This document shows positions 24,980 through 32,891 of a stretch of 54,802 nt of DNA, one piece after another. Position 1 is the stretch's first letter. Every line of letters starts with the position of its first letter. The stretch is from Lachnospiraceae bacterium. GTDB taxonomy: Bacteria; Bacillota; Clostridia; Lachnospirales; Lachnospiraceae. The position numbers were made by a program, and so were the translations under genes. The stretch covers positions 55,731 through 110,532 of the forward strand of contig JAAUZK010000028.1 in assembly GCA_014804655.1 (NCBI GenBank). Reading direction: 5' to 3'. Below the pieces are notes generated by a model, which was not told the origin of the DNA, did no database searches, and saw only the letters and a program-made list of their open reading frames with translations.

Positions 24980-26420
24980 TTATGACCCTAAATCGCTAAA
25001 AGCGGAGGAATTCATCAACGATGAGGAGATCCGCGCGACCCTTGCTTATGCCGAAGAAAACAAAAACAACACGAAGCTGATTGAGGAAATACTTGAAAAG
25101 GCCCGACCCGGGAAGACAGAGACAGGCAGCGTATGCGCGGGGCTTACCCACCGTGAAGCGTCGGTTCTTCTGGCTTGCGAAGATCCTGAGCTGATCGAGA
25201 GGATGTACGAGATCGCCGAGGAGATCAAGCTCGCATTCTACGGCAACAGAATCGTTATTTTTGCGCCGCTCTACCTCTCGAATTACTGTGTTAACGGCTG
25301 CGTTTACTGTCCGTACCATATGAAAAACAGACATATTACGCGCAAAAAGCTCACGCAGGAGGAAGTAAAAGAGGAAGTCATAGCGCTTCAGGATATGGGA
25401 CATAAGCGTCTTGCCATTGAGGCAGGGGAGGATCCCGTCAACAACCCGATCGAGTACATACTCGACTGCATCAAGACGATTTACAGCGTTCATCACAAGA
25501 ACGGCGATATCCGCCGCGTAAATGTCAATATTGCCGCGACCACTGTCGAGAACTACCGGAAACTGAAAGAAGCGGGGATCGGTACGTATATTCTCTTTCA
25601 GGAGACTTATCATAAGGAGAGCTACCTTAATCTGCATCCTACGGGACCGAAGCACGACTACGCCTACCACACCGAAGCAATGGACAGAGCAATGGAGGGC
25701 GGCATTGACGACGTAGGATTGGGTGTGCTGTTCGGGTTGGAGATGTACAAATACGAATTTGCAGGACTTATTATGCACGCGGAGCACTTAGAGGCTGTTC
25801 ATGGCGTAGGTCCTCACACGATAAGCGTGCCGCGTGTAAAGCACGCCGATGATATCGACCCCGCCGCGTTCGACAACGGTATTGACGATGAGACCTTCGC
25901 GAAGATCACTGCCTGCATACGTCTTGCCGTACCATATACGGGAATGATCATATCCACGCGTGAATCCGAGCAGGTGCGCTCTCGGCTGCTCCGTCTGGGA
26001 GTTTCGCAGGTAAGCGGCGGCTCGCGCACGTCGGTCGGCGGCTACACGGAGGAAATACGCCCGCACGACACCGAGCAGTTCGACGTTTCCGATCAGAGAA
26101 CGCTTGATGAGGTGGTAAAGTGGCTTATGGAGAGCGGGCATATCCCGTCGTTCTGCACCGCATGTTATCGCGAGGGACGAACAGGCGACCGCTTTATGAG
26201 CCTGTGTAAGAGCGGACAGATACTCAACTGCTGCCATCCAAACGCGCTTATGACGCTTTCGGAGTATCTCGAGGATTACGCCTTAGAGGACACAAAACGT
26301 GTTGGTTACGAGATGGTGGAGCGCGAGCTGGAGCGTATACCTAAGGAAAAGGTGCGCGAGATCGCGCGGCAGAATATTGAGGATATTAAGAACTTAGGCC
26401 GCCGCGATTTCCGTTTTTAA
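24972..26420 (+). CDS. hydG: [FeFe]-hydrogenase maturase HydG (tyrosine lyase)
   Basis: The 482-residue enzyme has the radical SAM motif CVNGCVYC (C106, C110, C113) and the C-terminal auxiliary-cluster motif SFCTACYREGRTGD...CKSGQILNCC. These are the signatures that separate HydG from the related ThiH. It cleaves tyrosine to give CO and cyanide as iron-bound synthons for the H-cluster. Length is normal for the family. It overlaps the hydE end and is followed by hydF after 15 bases with AACGAAAGGACAC. Confidence 0.96.
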   Translation: MSNYDPKSLKAEEFINDEEIRATLAYAEENKNNTKLIEEILEKARPGKTETGSVCAGLTHREASVLLACEDPELIERMYEIAEEIKLAFYGNRIVIFAPLYLSNYCVNGCVYCPYHMKNRHITRKKLTQEEVKEEVIALQDMGHKRLAIEAGEDPVNNPIEYILDCIKTIYSVHHKNGDIRRVNVNIAATTVENYRKLKEAGIGTYILFQETYHKESYLNLHPTGPKHDYAYHTEAMDRAMEGGIDDVGLGVLFGLEMYKYEFAGLIMHAEHLEAVHGVGPHTISVPRVKHADDIDPAAFDNGIDDETFAKITACIRLAVPYTGMIISTRESEQVRSRLLRLGVSQVSGGSRTSVGGYTEEIRPHDTEQFDVSDQRTLDEVVKWLMESGHIPSFCTACYREGRTGDRFMSLCKSGQILNCCHPNALMTLSEYLEDYALEDTKRVGYEMVERELERIPKEKVREIARQNIEDIKNLGRRDFRF

Positions 26421-26435
26421 CGAAAGGACACAGCT

Positions 26436-27653
26436 ATGGGATTAAATGATACCGTATCCGCCGAGCGCCTGCACATAGGCTTTTTCGGTATGCGCAACGC
26501 GGGGAAATCCAGTCTTGTAAACGCATTCACGGGGCAGGAACTTTCGGTAGTGTCCGAGGTTCGCGGCACGACTACCGACCCCGTCCGTAAGGCAATGGAG
26601 CTGCTGCCGCTCGGTCCGGTCGTCGTTATCGACACGCCGGGACTTGACGATGAGGGTGAGCTTGGCGCGCTGCGCGTCAAAAAGGCGCGAGAGATACTTG
26701 TAAAAACCGATGTTGCGGTGCTTGTTGTGGACGCGGCACAGGGGCTTTCAGCAAAGGATAATGAATTGATTGCGCTTTTCGAGGAGCGCAGAATGCCGTA
26801 TCTGATTGCGTATAACAAAGCCGATCTGCTAGCCGAAAGGCCGCCGCTCCACGGAAACGCGCTCTACTTAAGCGCCGTAACGGGAGAAAACGTAAACGTC
26901 CTCAAAACCAGAATCAGCGAGTTCGCGGAGAGTCTGCAAAACGAAAAGCACATCGTCGCCGATCTGTTACGTGACGGTGACGTTGTAGTTCTGGTAATTC
27001 CCGTGGACGCGGCCGCTCCCAAGGGAAGGCTTATTCTTCCGCAGCAGCAGACCATGCGCGAAATTCTGGACCATCACTGCACGTTCGTCGGCTGTCAGCC
27101 CGAGGAACTGCCGGATACACTGGCGGCGCTGTCCGGAAAACCGAGGCTTGTCATCACGGATTCGCAGGCGTTTGACAGAGTTTCTAAGGATGTGCCGGGA
27201 GATATCATGCTTACATCGTTTTCGATCCTGTTCGCACGTTATAAGGGCAAGCTGGCAGAGCAGGTAAAGGGCGCTTCAGCGCTGTCGGGACTTAAGGACG
27301 GCGACAAGGTGCTGATCTCGGAAGGCTGTACCCACCACCGGCAATGCGGTGATATCGGCACGGTAAAAATGCCGAAGTGGATCGAGGAATACGCGGGAGT
27401 GAAGCCTGAATATACGTTCACATCCGGCGGCGGCTTCCCCGATGATCTTTCCGGATTTTCTCTGATCGTGCACTGCGGTGGCTGTATGCTCAACGAAAAG
27501 GAGATGCAGCGGCGCACCGAAGCGGCAAGGTCGGCGGATGTGCCGATCGTTAACTACGGCGTGGCAATTGCACATATGCACGGGATTCTTGAACGGAGTT
27601 TGCAACCGTTCCCCGAGGTGTTGGAAATGCTATTGGGAGCGATGGGTGTTTAG
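26436..27653 (+). CDS. hydF: [FeFe]-hydrogenase maturation GTPase HydF
   Basis: The 405-residue scaffold protein has an N-terminal GTPase domain with P-loop GMRNAGKSS (residues 18-26), G3 DTPGLDD and G4 NKAD. A middle dimerisation domain follows, then a C-terminal Fe-S domain with CTHHRQCGD and, about 50 residues later, the HCGGC motif. HydF carries the [2Fe] precursor made by HydE and HydG and hands it to the hydrogenase. It closes the operon and a hairpin terminator follows. The three hyd genes look more GC-rich at codon third positions than their neighbours. Confidence 0.95.
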   Translation: MGLNDTVSAERLHIGFFGMRNAGKSSLVNAFTGQELSVVSEVRGTTTDPVRKAMELLPLGPVVVIDTPGLDDEGELGALRVKKAREILVKTDVAVLVVDAAQGLSAKDNELIALFEERRMPYLIAYNKADLLAERPPLHGNALYLSAVTGENVNVLKTRISEFAESLQNEKHIVADLLRDGDVVVLVIPVDAAAPKGRLILPQQQTMREILDHHCTFVGCQPEELPDTLAALSGKPRLVITDSQAFDRVSKDVPGDIMLTSFSILFARYKGKLAEQVKGASALSGLKDGDKVLISEGCTHHRQCGDIGTVKMPKWIEEYAGVKPEYTFTSGGGFPDDLSGFSLIVHCGGCMLNEKEMQRRTEAARSADVPIVNYGVAIAHMHGILERSLQPFPEVLEMLLGAMGV

Positions 27654-27710
27654 CAGAATAATGGCGACCATCGGCTCAATCATTTGGTCAATATAATGAA
27701 GAAACAAAGA

Positions 27711-27738
27711 AACGGTTTGCGCGGGCAAGCCGTTATTT
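27711..27738 (+). terminator. Hairpin terminator of the hyd operon
   Basis: AACGGTTTGC (27711-27720) pairs perfectly with GCAAGCCGTT (27725-27734) around GCGG, followed by ATTTTG. The T tract is short. The stretch 27740-27975 beyond it holds no recognisable gene. Confidence 0.6.
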
Positions 27739-27975
27739 TGTGCCATAAACCAGATAATGAGCAGCGAAACAGGGAACTGACCGCCGCTACGGACAGGGTC
27801 ATTATGCGGATCGCCATGAAGTAACAGGCAGGAAAATGCGGGAGAAGCGGGGAGTTTGAATTCTGTATGGCGGATTATGAAGAAATTGCGGTATGTATGG
27901 CGTTATATAGTGAGAGAAGAGTTTTTAAAGCTATAAGGTTAGGGGAGAGCAAAGGGTGCATGAGACAAGTGGTGG

Positions 27976-28204
27976 GGCAGATCGCACAAAATGTTCCTGC
28001 AGTTGTCGGCTTCGTCATATGGATTTTCTAAATTTTCCGATCAGGTTGAGACTACGGACGAAACCGCCCGACATTCGCCATCCGGGCTCAGGTCGGGCTT
28101 TACGGGACATCCATGTCCCGTAATTTCTGGATATCGAACGGAATATTAAGAAAATCTCATATTCCTACGCAAGACAACTGCGTGAACATTTTGTGCGATC
28201 TGCC
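27976..28204 (+). repeat. Structured repeat, copy 2 (229 bp)
   Basis: Related to the elements at 22950 and 52710. The ends 27976-27996 and 28184-28204 are exactly complementary over 21 bp, starting GGCAGATCGCAC. A further 9 bp, GCAGTTGTC/GACAACTGC (27999-28007/28173-28181), stack on this. The apical hairpin CGGGACA/TGTCCCG is at 28103-28109/28114-28120, with an added A-T pair. End-helix bases differ from copy 1 at several positions, on both strands together. It sits between the hyd terminator and the PadR operon. Confidence 0.85.
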
Positions 28205-28259
28205 AGCGCAATTTTTTGCAGGTGTTTTTGTACTTTTCATACCTACGCCACAGCCTAAG

Positions 28260-28394
28260 CTCAGAGGGGAGTTAATATCTGAAGGAACCCCTCAAAAAGC
28301 GTCGGCACTTGACGAGGTATCTCACGAGTCTGGTGTCCGCTACGCTTTTTGCGGAGCGAGAGCGCGGTGACGCAGATATTAACTTCACTCTGAG
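28260..28394. repeat. Long imperfect palindrome before the PadR promoter
   Basis: A 22-base arm (28260-28281, beginning CTCAGAG) pairs with 28373-28394, with one mismatch and one G-T pair. Inside, AAAAAGCGT (28294-28302) pairs with ACGCTTTTT (28342-28350), with CTC/GAG beyond. The 135-bp unit has the shape of a second small structured element, independent of the 229-bp repeat just upstream. No gene or promoter is seen in it. Confidence 0.7.
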
Positions 28395-28463
28395 CGACCG
28401 GTTGGCCAATGTGTGAAAAGTAACGTGTTTTTTTGCGAACTTTAGTTCTTTAAAAAATATATG

Positions 28464-28492
28464 TTGACAAACAATATTATATGACGTATAGT
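28464..28492 (+). promoter_or_regulatory. Promoter of the PadR envelope operon
   Basis: TTGACA (28464-28469), 17 bases and TATAGT (28487-28492). An AATATTATA site fills the spacer, so a repressor bound there would block RNA polymerase. Confidence 0.75.
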
Positions 28493-28582
28493 ATCTACAG
28501 AAACAATATTATACAGTATATAATATTATAGGGTTCAATAATATTATAATGTTCAACATATGTAACTTCATATAATATTATT
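28473..28582 (+). promoter_or_regulatory. Array of AATATTATA operator-like sites
   Basis: AATATTATA occurs exactly at 28473, 28505, 28522 and 28540, with AATATTATT at 28574. The start-to-start distances are 32, 17, 18 and 34 bases, close to multiples of 17. The first copy lies inside the promoter spacer and the others cover the leader. The first gene of the operon is a PadR repressor, which commonly regulates itself through AT-rich dyads, so these are its probable operators. Confidence 0.6.
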
Positions 28583-28644
28583 GATGCATAATGCGAGGAT
28601 GATTCGTTATGAGGTATGTAAAAAGCAGGAAAGGAGTTTATCGC

Positions 28645-28971
28645 ATGGTTTTTAACACAGGTGCGGCGCTGCTTGATGCGATCGTGCTGGCGGTGGTGTC
28701 CAGTGAACCGGAAGGGACATACGGCTATAAGATCACGCAGGAAGTGCGGCAGGTCATTGAGATTTCGGAATCCACGTTATATCCCGTGCTCAGGAGACTG
28801 CAGAAGGATGAATGTCTGGAAGTCTACGATATGGAATGTGCGGGCAGGAACAGACGATACTATAAGGTGACAGAGAAGGGAAGGGCACAGCTTAATCTGT
28901 ATATCAGTGAGTGGTATCGGTATTCCGCCAAGTTAAACAGTATCTTTGAGGGAGGATTGAAGCATGAATAG
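28645..28971 (+). CDS. PadR-family transcriptional regulator
   Basis: The 108-residue protein is a short PadR regulator: a winged helix with GYKITQEVRQVIEISESTLYPVLRRLQKDE, the wing GRNRRYYKVTEKGRAQL, and a C-terminal dimerisation helix. ATG 28645 was preferred over an in-frame ATG at 28609 because AAAGGAG lies in front of it and the protein then begins at the usual place. It overlaps the next gene by 8 bases. It probably represses the operon in response to envelope stress or an amphiphilic drug; the signal is not visible. Confidence 0.9.
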   Translation: MVFNTGAALLDAIVLAVVSSEPEGTYGYKITQEVRQVIEISESTLYPVLRRLQKDECLEVYDMECAGRNRRYYKVTEKGRAQLNLYISEWYRYSAKLNSIFEGGLKHE

Positions 28972-29863
28972 AGCAGAGTTTATGAGGCGTCTGACAGAGC
29001 TTCTTGGCGATGTATCACCGACGGAGCGGGATGAAGCCATCCAATATTATAATGATTACTTCGACGATGCCGGTGCAGAGAATGAGAGCGGTGTCATCGC
29101 GTCGTTAGGTACGCCGGAGGAGCTGGCGAGAACGATCAAAGCGGGATTAAGTGACGGCGGTAATACCGGCGAGTTCACGGAGTCCGGTTTCAGCGGGTAC
29201 ACGCAGACACCACGGGATGAACTGATTCGGACGGAGGATGCGGGACAGAACGGAAGAACCGATACAGCAGGAAACGGGGCGGAGGCATTCAAACAGGCAG
29301 GCGGTAATACCGCACAGACGAATAATGCCTACTACCAGGGCGGCTATTATCAGCGAAGCGGTGCGGACAGTGTCTACGGCGGCAGAGAGGACACAAGGAA
29401 ACATACTAACCCGTATGAACAGACGAATACCGGTAATTCCGCAGGAAATCCTTCGGGTGATCAGTATGCGCAGCCGAAGCGTGATATGTCGGGCGGGACT
29501 ATCGTACTGATCGTGCTTCTGGCAGTGCTCACTTCTCCGATTTGGATCGGGCTGCTGGGCGGACTCTTCGGAGTGGCGGTCGGACTTCTGGCAACACTGT
29601 TCGGAGTGTTCATTGCGTTTTTAGTTGCGGGTATCGGATTAATCATAGTTGCGATTGCTCTCCTGATTACGGGCATCGTACTGTTGTTCTCCGTGCCTTT
29701 GGGCGGAATAAGTTTAGTAGGAGCGGCATTTATTGTGTTTGCCATAGGGCTTGTGTTTGTGTGGCTGATGGTGCTTATGGCAGGAACGGCAATACCGGCG
29801 TTTATCAGGGGAATCGTTTCTCTGTGCCGGAGACTTTTTAACAGAGGAGGTGCACGGGCATGA
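28964..29863 (+). CDS. HAAS (DUF1700) domain membrane protein
   Basis: The 299-residue protein begins with a HAAS domain (residues 1-65: FMRRLTELLGDVSPTERDEA...YYNDYFDDAG...LGTPEELARTIK). A Gly/Asn/Tyr/Thr-rich linker (about 70-165) and four or so hydrophobic segments (about 175-290) follow. HAAS proteins are usually paired with PadR regulators and are thought to hold the regulator or partner at the membrane. It overlaps padR by 8 bases and the next gene by 4. The linker is unusually long and polar. Confidence 0.85.
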   Translation: MNRAEFMRRLTELLGDVSPTERDEAIQYYNDYFDDAGAENESGVIASLGTPEELARTIKAGLSDGGNTGEFTESGFSGYTQTPRDELIRTEDAGQNGRTDTAGNGAEAFKQAGGNTAQTNNAYYQGGYYQRSGADSVYGGREDTRKHTNPYEQTNTGNSAGNPSGDQYAQPKRDMSGGTIVLIVLLAVLTSPIWIGLLGGLFGVAVGLLATLFGVFIAFLVAGIGLIIVAIALLITGIVLLFSVPLGGISLVGAAFIVFAIGLVFVWLMVLMAGTAIPAFIRGIVSLCRRLFNRGGARA

Positions 29864-30918
29864 AAACAGGAATGAATAAATTCACAAAAGGGTGTCTGAT
29901 GACGGCACTGGTTACTTTTATCATCGGATGTCTGATCTGTGGCATAGCGGCGTTGTTCGGCGGTTTCAGAGTGTTGAGAGACGTGGATGTTATGGGCATA
30001 ACGGGGATTCCCTTTCACTATACCCGTACCAACGGCGTTGTTCGGCGATTTGGATTCGGCTGGGACGATGATTGGGATGATGACTTTAACTGGTCGAAAT
30101 ATGAGAAGTGGAACCGTATCAGTGAAAGCGACGGGGAAGTAGAACTGGAGCTGACTGCAGATACTCTTCGCTCGCTTTACATGGAGCTGGGAGCGTGTGA
30201 ACTGCACATTATGGAAGCGACGGGAGATCATGTCGGAATCAGTATGACCGGGAACACGAAAAATTTCCGCTACATCGTGGAGGACGGAGATACCCTGAAG
30301 ATATTACACAGAACAGGGCGTGGCGTGTGGAACTGGTCGGGGAACGGCATTACGGTTAAGACGGAGGCTAAGGTATATCTTTACCTGCCGAAGGGGACTA
30401 ATCCGGAATACATGGACATCGAAATAGGAGCCGGCAGCATGGATTCGGTCGGTCTGCAGGCACGTGAAATGGATATTGAGGTGGGTGCAGGCGCATGCAG
30501 TATCGACGGCCTTACGGCGACAGACAGCATAGGAATGTCGGTCGGCGCGGGGCGGGTTACATTGAATGCGCTAAGTGCAGGAGAGCTGGATCTGGATGTG
30601 GGTGCGGGAGAACTTCAAATTGACGATGCACAGGTGGCGCAGGAGACAGACCTTGATCTTGGCATGGGAAAAGCAGAACTGAGTGGTCTGTTCAGTGGGA
30701 ATATGGACATCGAGTGCAGTATGGGAGATGTAAAATTGAGCTTGGATGATGCGGAGGAAGATCACAATTATGAAATTGAGTGCTCTATGGGAAATGTGCG
30801 TGTGGGAAGCCGCAGCTATACGGGATTGACGGATGAAGTGAGTATTTCCAATGGGAGCAGGAGTACCTATAAGATCGAATGTTCTATGGGGAATGTGCAT
30901 GTGGATTTTGCGGAGTAA
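29860..30918 (+). CDS. DUF4097 family beta-strand repeat protein, membrane anchored
   Basis: The 352-residue protein has one N-terminal membrane span (about 14-38), an acidic Trp/Asp segment (WDDDWDDDFNW, about 68-78), and a DUF4097 domain of about 20-residue beta repeats. The repeats read MDIEIGAGSMDS, MDIEVGAGACSI, IGMSVGAGRVTL, LDLDVGAGELQI, LDLGMGKAEL, MDIECSMGDVKL, YEIECSMGNVRV and YKIECSMGNVHV. The fold is a stacked beta structure outside the membrane, similar to LiaG-like proteins of cell-envelope stress operons. AGAGGAGGTG precedes ATG 29860. Function is not established. Confidence 0.85.
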   Translation: MKTGMNKFTKGCLMTALVTFIIGCLICGIAALFGGFRVLRDVDVMGITGIPFHYTRTNGVVRRFGFGWDDDWDDDFNWSKYEKWNRISESDGEVELELTADTLRSLYMELGACELHIMEATGDHVGISMTGNTKNFRYIVEDGDTLKILHRTGRGVWNWSGNGITVKTEAKVYLYLPKGTNPEYMDIEIGAGSMDSVGLQAREMDIEVGAGACSIDGLTATDSIGMSVGAGRVTLNALSAGELDLDVGAGELQIDDAQVAQETDLDLGMGKAELSGLFSGNMDIECSMGDVKLSLDDAEEDHNYEIECSMGNVRVGSRSYTGLTDEVSISNGSRSTYKIECSMGNVHVDFAE

Positions 30919-30967
30919 ACAGAATGGAAATAATAAGTGACTAAACTAGTCAATGGGAGGGAAAAAT

Positions 30968-31177
30968 ATGAATAACGATTATAGGAGATTGATGCGTTCA
31001 CGGACAAACAGGACAATATGTGGTGTGTGTGGAGGAATCGGGGAATATCTGAATGTAGACCCCACATTGATCCGCCTCGTGTGGCTGCTGTGTTCTCTGG
31101 TAAGCTGCGGCACGGGATTGGTGGTCTATCTTGTGGCGGCGGTGATTATGCCGGAAGATGACGGGATTGTAGGTTGA
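30968..31177 (+). CDS. PspC domain protein
   Basis: The 69-residue protein is a stand-alone PspC domain: an N-terminal RLMRSRTNRTICGVCGGIGEY segment, the typical DPTLIRLVWLL, and one hydrophobic stretch ending AAVIMPED. PspC proteins sit in the membrane and signal or buffer membrane stress. ATG 30968 follows TGGGAGGG; an ATG 15 bases earlier is overlapped by that site. It ends the PadR operon, and a bidirectional terminator follows. Confidence 0.92.
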   Translation: MNNDYRRLMRSRTNRTICGVCGGIGEYLNVDPTLIRLVWLLCSLVSCGTGLVVYLVAAVIMPEDDGIVG

Positions 31178-31238
31178 TAAGATGACGGGTCGTCTGTAAG
31201 AATCAGATAAGACATAAGAATCAGATGAAGCAGAAAAA

Positions 31239-31274
31239 CGGCGAAGAACCAAGGAGTTCTCGCCGCTTTTTTTT
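31239..31274. terminator. Bidirectional terminator
   Basis: CGGCGAAGAAC (31239-31249) pairs with GTTCTCGCCG (31256-31265), with one unpaired base, followed by eight T (31267-31274). An A run precedes the hairpin, so it can also end the minus-strand gene at 31360. The two operons are convergent here. Confidence 0.85.
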
Positions 31275-31359
31275 GTTTCATTAAGAATGCTGCCGGCATA
31301 TTTCGAGTTTGCGAAGATGCGCAGCATCTCATAAGCAATATCTCGCAACCCCGCGAAGC

Positions 31360-31953
31360 TCAATTTTTTGCAGTAGCAGGTGTTATGAAAAGCCCTGATT
31401 TCTTCAGCGCGGGACGCAGCGCCATGTATACCGCGACAGATACGATGGTGGAGGTAAAGGCGTTGATGGAGGTGGAAGCCACGTTCCATGCCAGTGTCAG
31501 TTCTGCGGCAGGTTTGCCTAAGATCAGCAGTTTGTAGAAGTAACCGACTAGCGGATCGAAGATTACGTTGAACAGCAGTCCGCCCACGGCTGCAGCAATC
31601 GTCCATTTTAAAACTTTGCCGTTGTCCTTTTCGGTGCTGATATGACCGATCTTATGAGCAATAACACCTGTAATGAGTCCGATGCAGAGCTTCAGAATGA
31701 AAGTCTTGGGAGCGTAGGCGATGTAGACGGGATCAAACAGATCGCCGATGGTCATGCCGATGGCCCCGCCGAGTCCGCCGTAGAATCCGCCCAGCAGCAA
31801 GGCGCCGAGTACGCATACCGCGTTGCCCAAGTGGATGGAAGTGGCATCGCCTCCGGGCATGGGAATCTTAATCTGCAGAAAGGTAAATACTACGTAGGAA
31901 AGTGCAGCAAAGATACCGGTCAGTACAATTTTCAGAAGTTTTTCGTTTTTCAT
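31360..31953 (-). CDS. ECF transporter S component
   Basis: The 197-residue membrane protein has five or six hydrophobic segments and the S-component pattern: KIVLTGIFAALSYVVF at the start, IKIPMPGGDATSIHLGNAVCVLGALLLGG, GGAIGMTIGDLFDP and a C-terminal span near 160-185. S components bind a vitamin or cofactor precursor and work with a shared EcfAA'T module, which is not in this window. AGGAGGAATTAATTT precedes the ATG. No riboswitch was recognised upstream, so the substrate is unknown. Confidence 0.85.
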   Translation of the reverse strand: MKNEKLLKIVLTGIFAALSYVVFTFLQIKIPMPGGDATSIHLGNAVCVLGALLLGGFYGGLGGAIGMTIGDLFDPVYIAYAPKTFILKLCIGLITGVIAHKIGHISTEKDNGKVLKWTIAAAVGGLLFNVIFDPLVGYFYKLLILGKPAAELTLAWNVASTSINAFTSTIVSVAVYMALRPALKKSGLFITPATAKN

Positions 31954-32145
31954 AAATTAATTCCTCCTCGAACAATAACAATTATTTTTAGATAACTATA
32001 CCGCAAAATGGCATGATTGAAAGTGCCAAATTAAGTTTTTTAGACCATGCCAGCAAATGTGATAATGTGATTAAGAGAGAAAAAAACGGTTATCCTACAT
32101 CACAAAGGGAATGACTGTAATAGTCAAAAAAGTGAGGAACGTAAC

Positions 32146-32697
32146 ATGGGAGAGAAAATAAAGCAGTTTAGGACGGATTTCTTTTATTTTGTCTGGCTTT
32201 TTGTCTTGGCGGCAGTGTTCGGTTGGCTCTGGGAAGGTTTTCTGTATCTTTTTAAAGATGACACGTATGTCAATCGGGGGTTTCTGACAGGACCGTGGCT
32301 TCCGATCTACGGAACAGGCGCTGTTATGCTGGAGATACTGTTTCACAGGTGGCGCGACCGGCCGGTTCGGATCTTTGTGTCATCTATGTTGTTGTGCACT
32401 GCATTGGAGTATCTTTCGGGATGGTATCTTGAATTGACTTGGGGAGTCAAGTGGTGGGATTACAGCGATATGCCATGGAATCTGCACGGCAGGATCTGTG
32501 TCCTAAGCAGTGTGCTCTTCGGTCTTGGCGGAATGCTACTTGTGTGGGTGGTCTGTCCGCTGTTTTATTCGCTGTATCGGAGAGTGCCGGTGAGAGTCAG
32601 GATCGGACTTGGTGTGCTGATATTATGTCTGTTTGCGGCGGATGCGGCATACAGTGCGATGCGGCCGCATGCCGGTGCGGGAATCACTTATCGTTAG
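32146..32697 (+). CDS. Putative ABC-transporter type IV family membrane protein (PF06541)
   Basis: The 183-residue protein has four hydrophobic segments and the family motifs AVFGWLWEGFLYLF, NRGFLTGPWLPIYGTGAVML, CTALEYLSGWYLEL and WWDYSDMPWNLHGRICVLSSV. These Trp- and Gly-rich motifs identify the widespread PF06541 family of Firmicutes, named for a presumed transporter role that is not proven. No ATPase gene is nearby. GTGAGGAACGTAAC precedes ATG 32146. It is divergent from the S-component gene. Confidence 0.8.
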   Translation: MGEKIKQFRTDFFYFVWLFVLAAVFGWLWEGFLYLFKDDTYVNRGFLTGPWLPIYGTGAVMLEILFHRWRDRPVRIFVSSMLLCTALEYLSGWYLELTWGVKWWDYSDMPWNLHGRICVLSSVLFGLGGMLLVWVVCPLFYSLYRRVPVRVRIGLGVLILCLFAADAAYSAMRPHAGAGITYR

Positions 32698-32754
32698 CAA
32701 TGTGTACAATTAGAGTATCCCATATTTGTGCGTTATGACAATAAAGGAAAACTG

Positions 32755-32784
32755 TTGAATGGCGGCGAATTATGTTATTATAGT
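32755..32784 (+). promoter_or_regulatory. Promoter of the 7TM HD-GYP gene
   Basis: TTGAAT (32755-32760), 18 bases and TATAGT (32779-32784), about 107 bases before the start codon. Confidence 0.45.
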
Positions 32785-32891
32785 ACTAATACGGTTGTTT
32801 TGTGAACAGATGGGGAGATCTGTGAGTATGCCGGCAGAATGCTAAGAAAAAGTATCAGTGTCTGAACTGATGGATAATGAGGGGACATAAG

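Noticed and set aside
27867..28031. 54-residue frame starting MADYEEIAVCMALY
   Set aside because: It runs into repeat copy 2 and stops there, and GGGGAG is 12 bases from the ATG. It could be a gene remnant cut by the repeat, but nothing supports it further.
28113..28370. 85-codon open frame across repeat copy 2 and the next palindrome
   Set aside because: It starts inside the apical hairpin of the repeat, lacks a ribosome binding site and has no match in the other copies beyond shared nucleotide identity.
28473..28582. CRISPR-like array
   Set aside because: The repeats are 9 bases with irregular AT-rich spacers over a promoter, which fits operators and not CRISPR.
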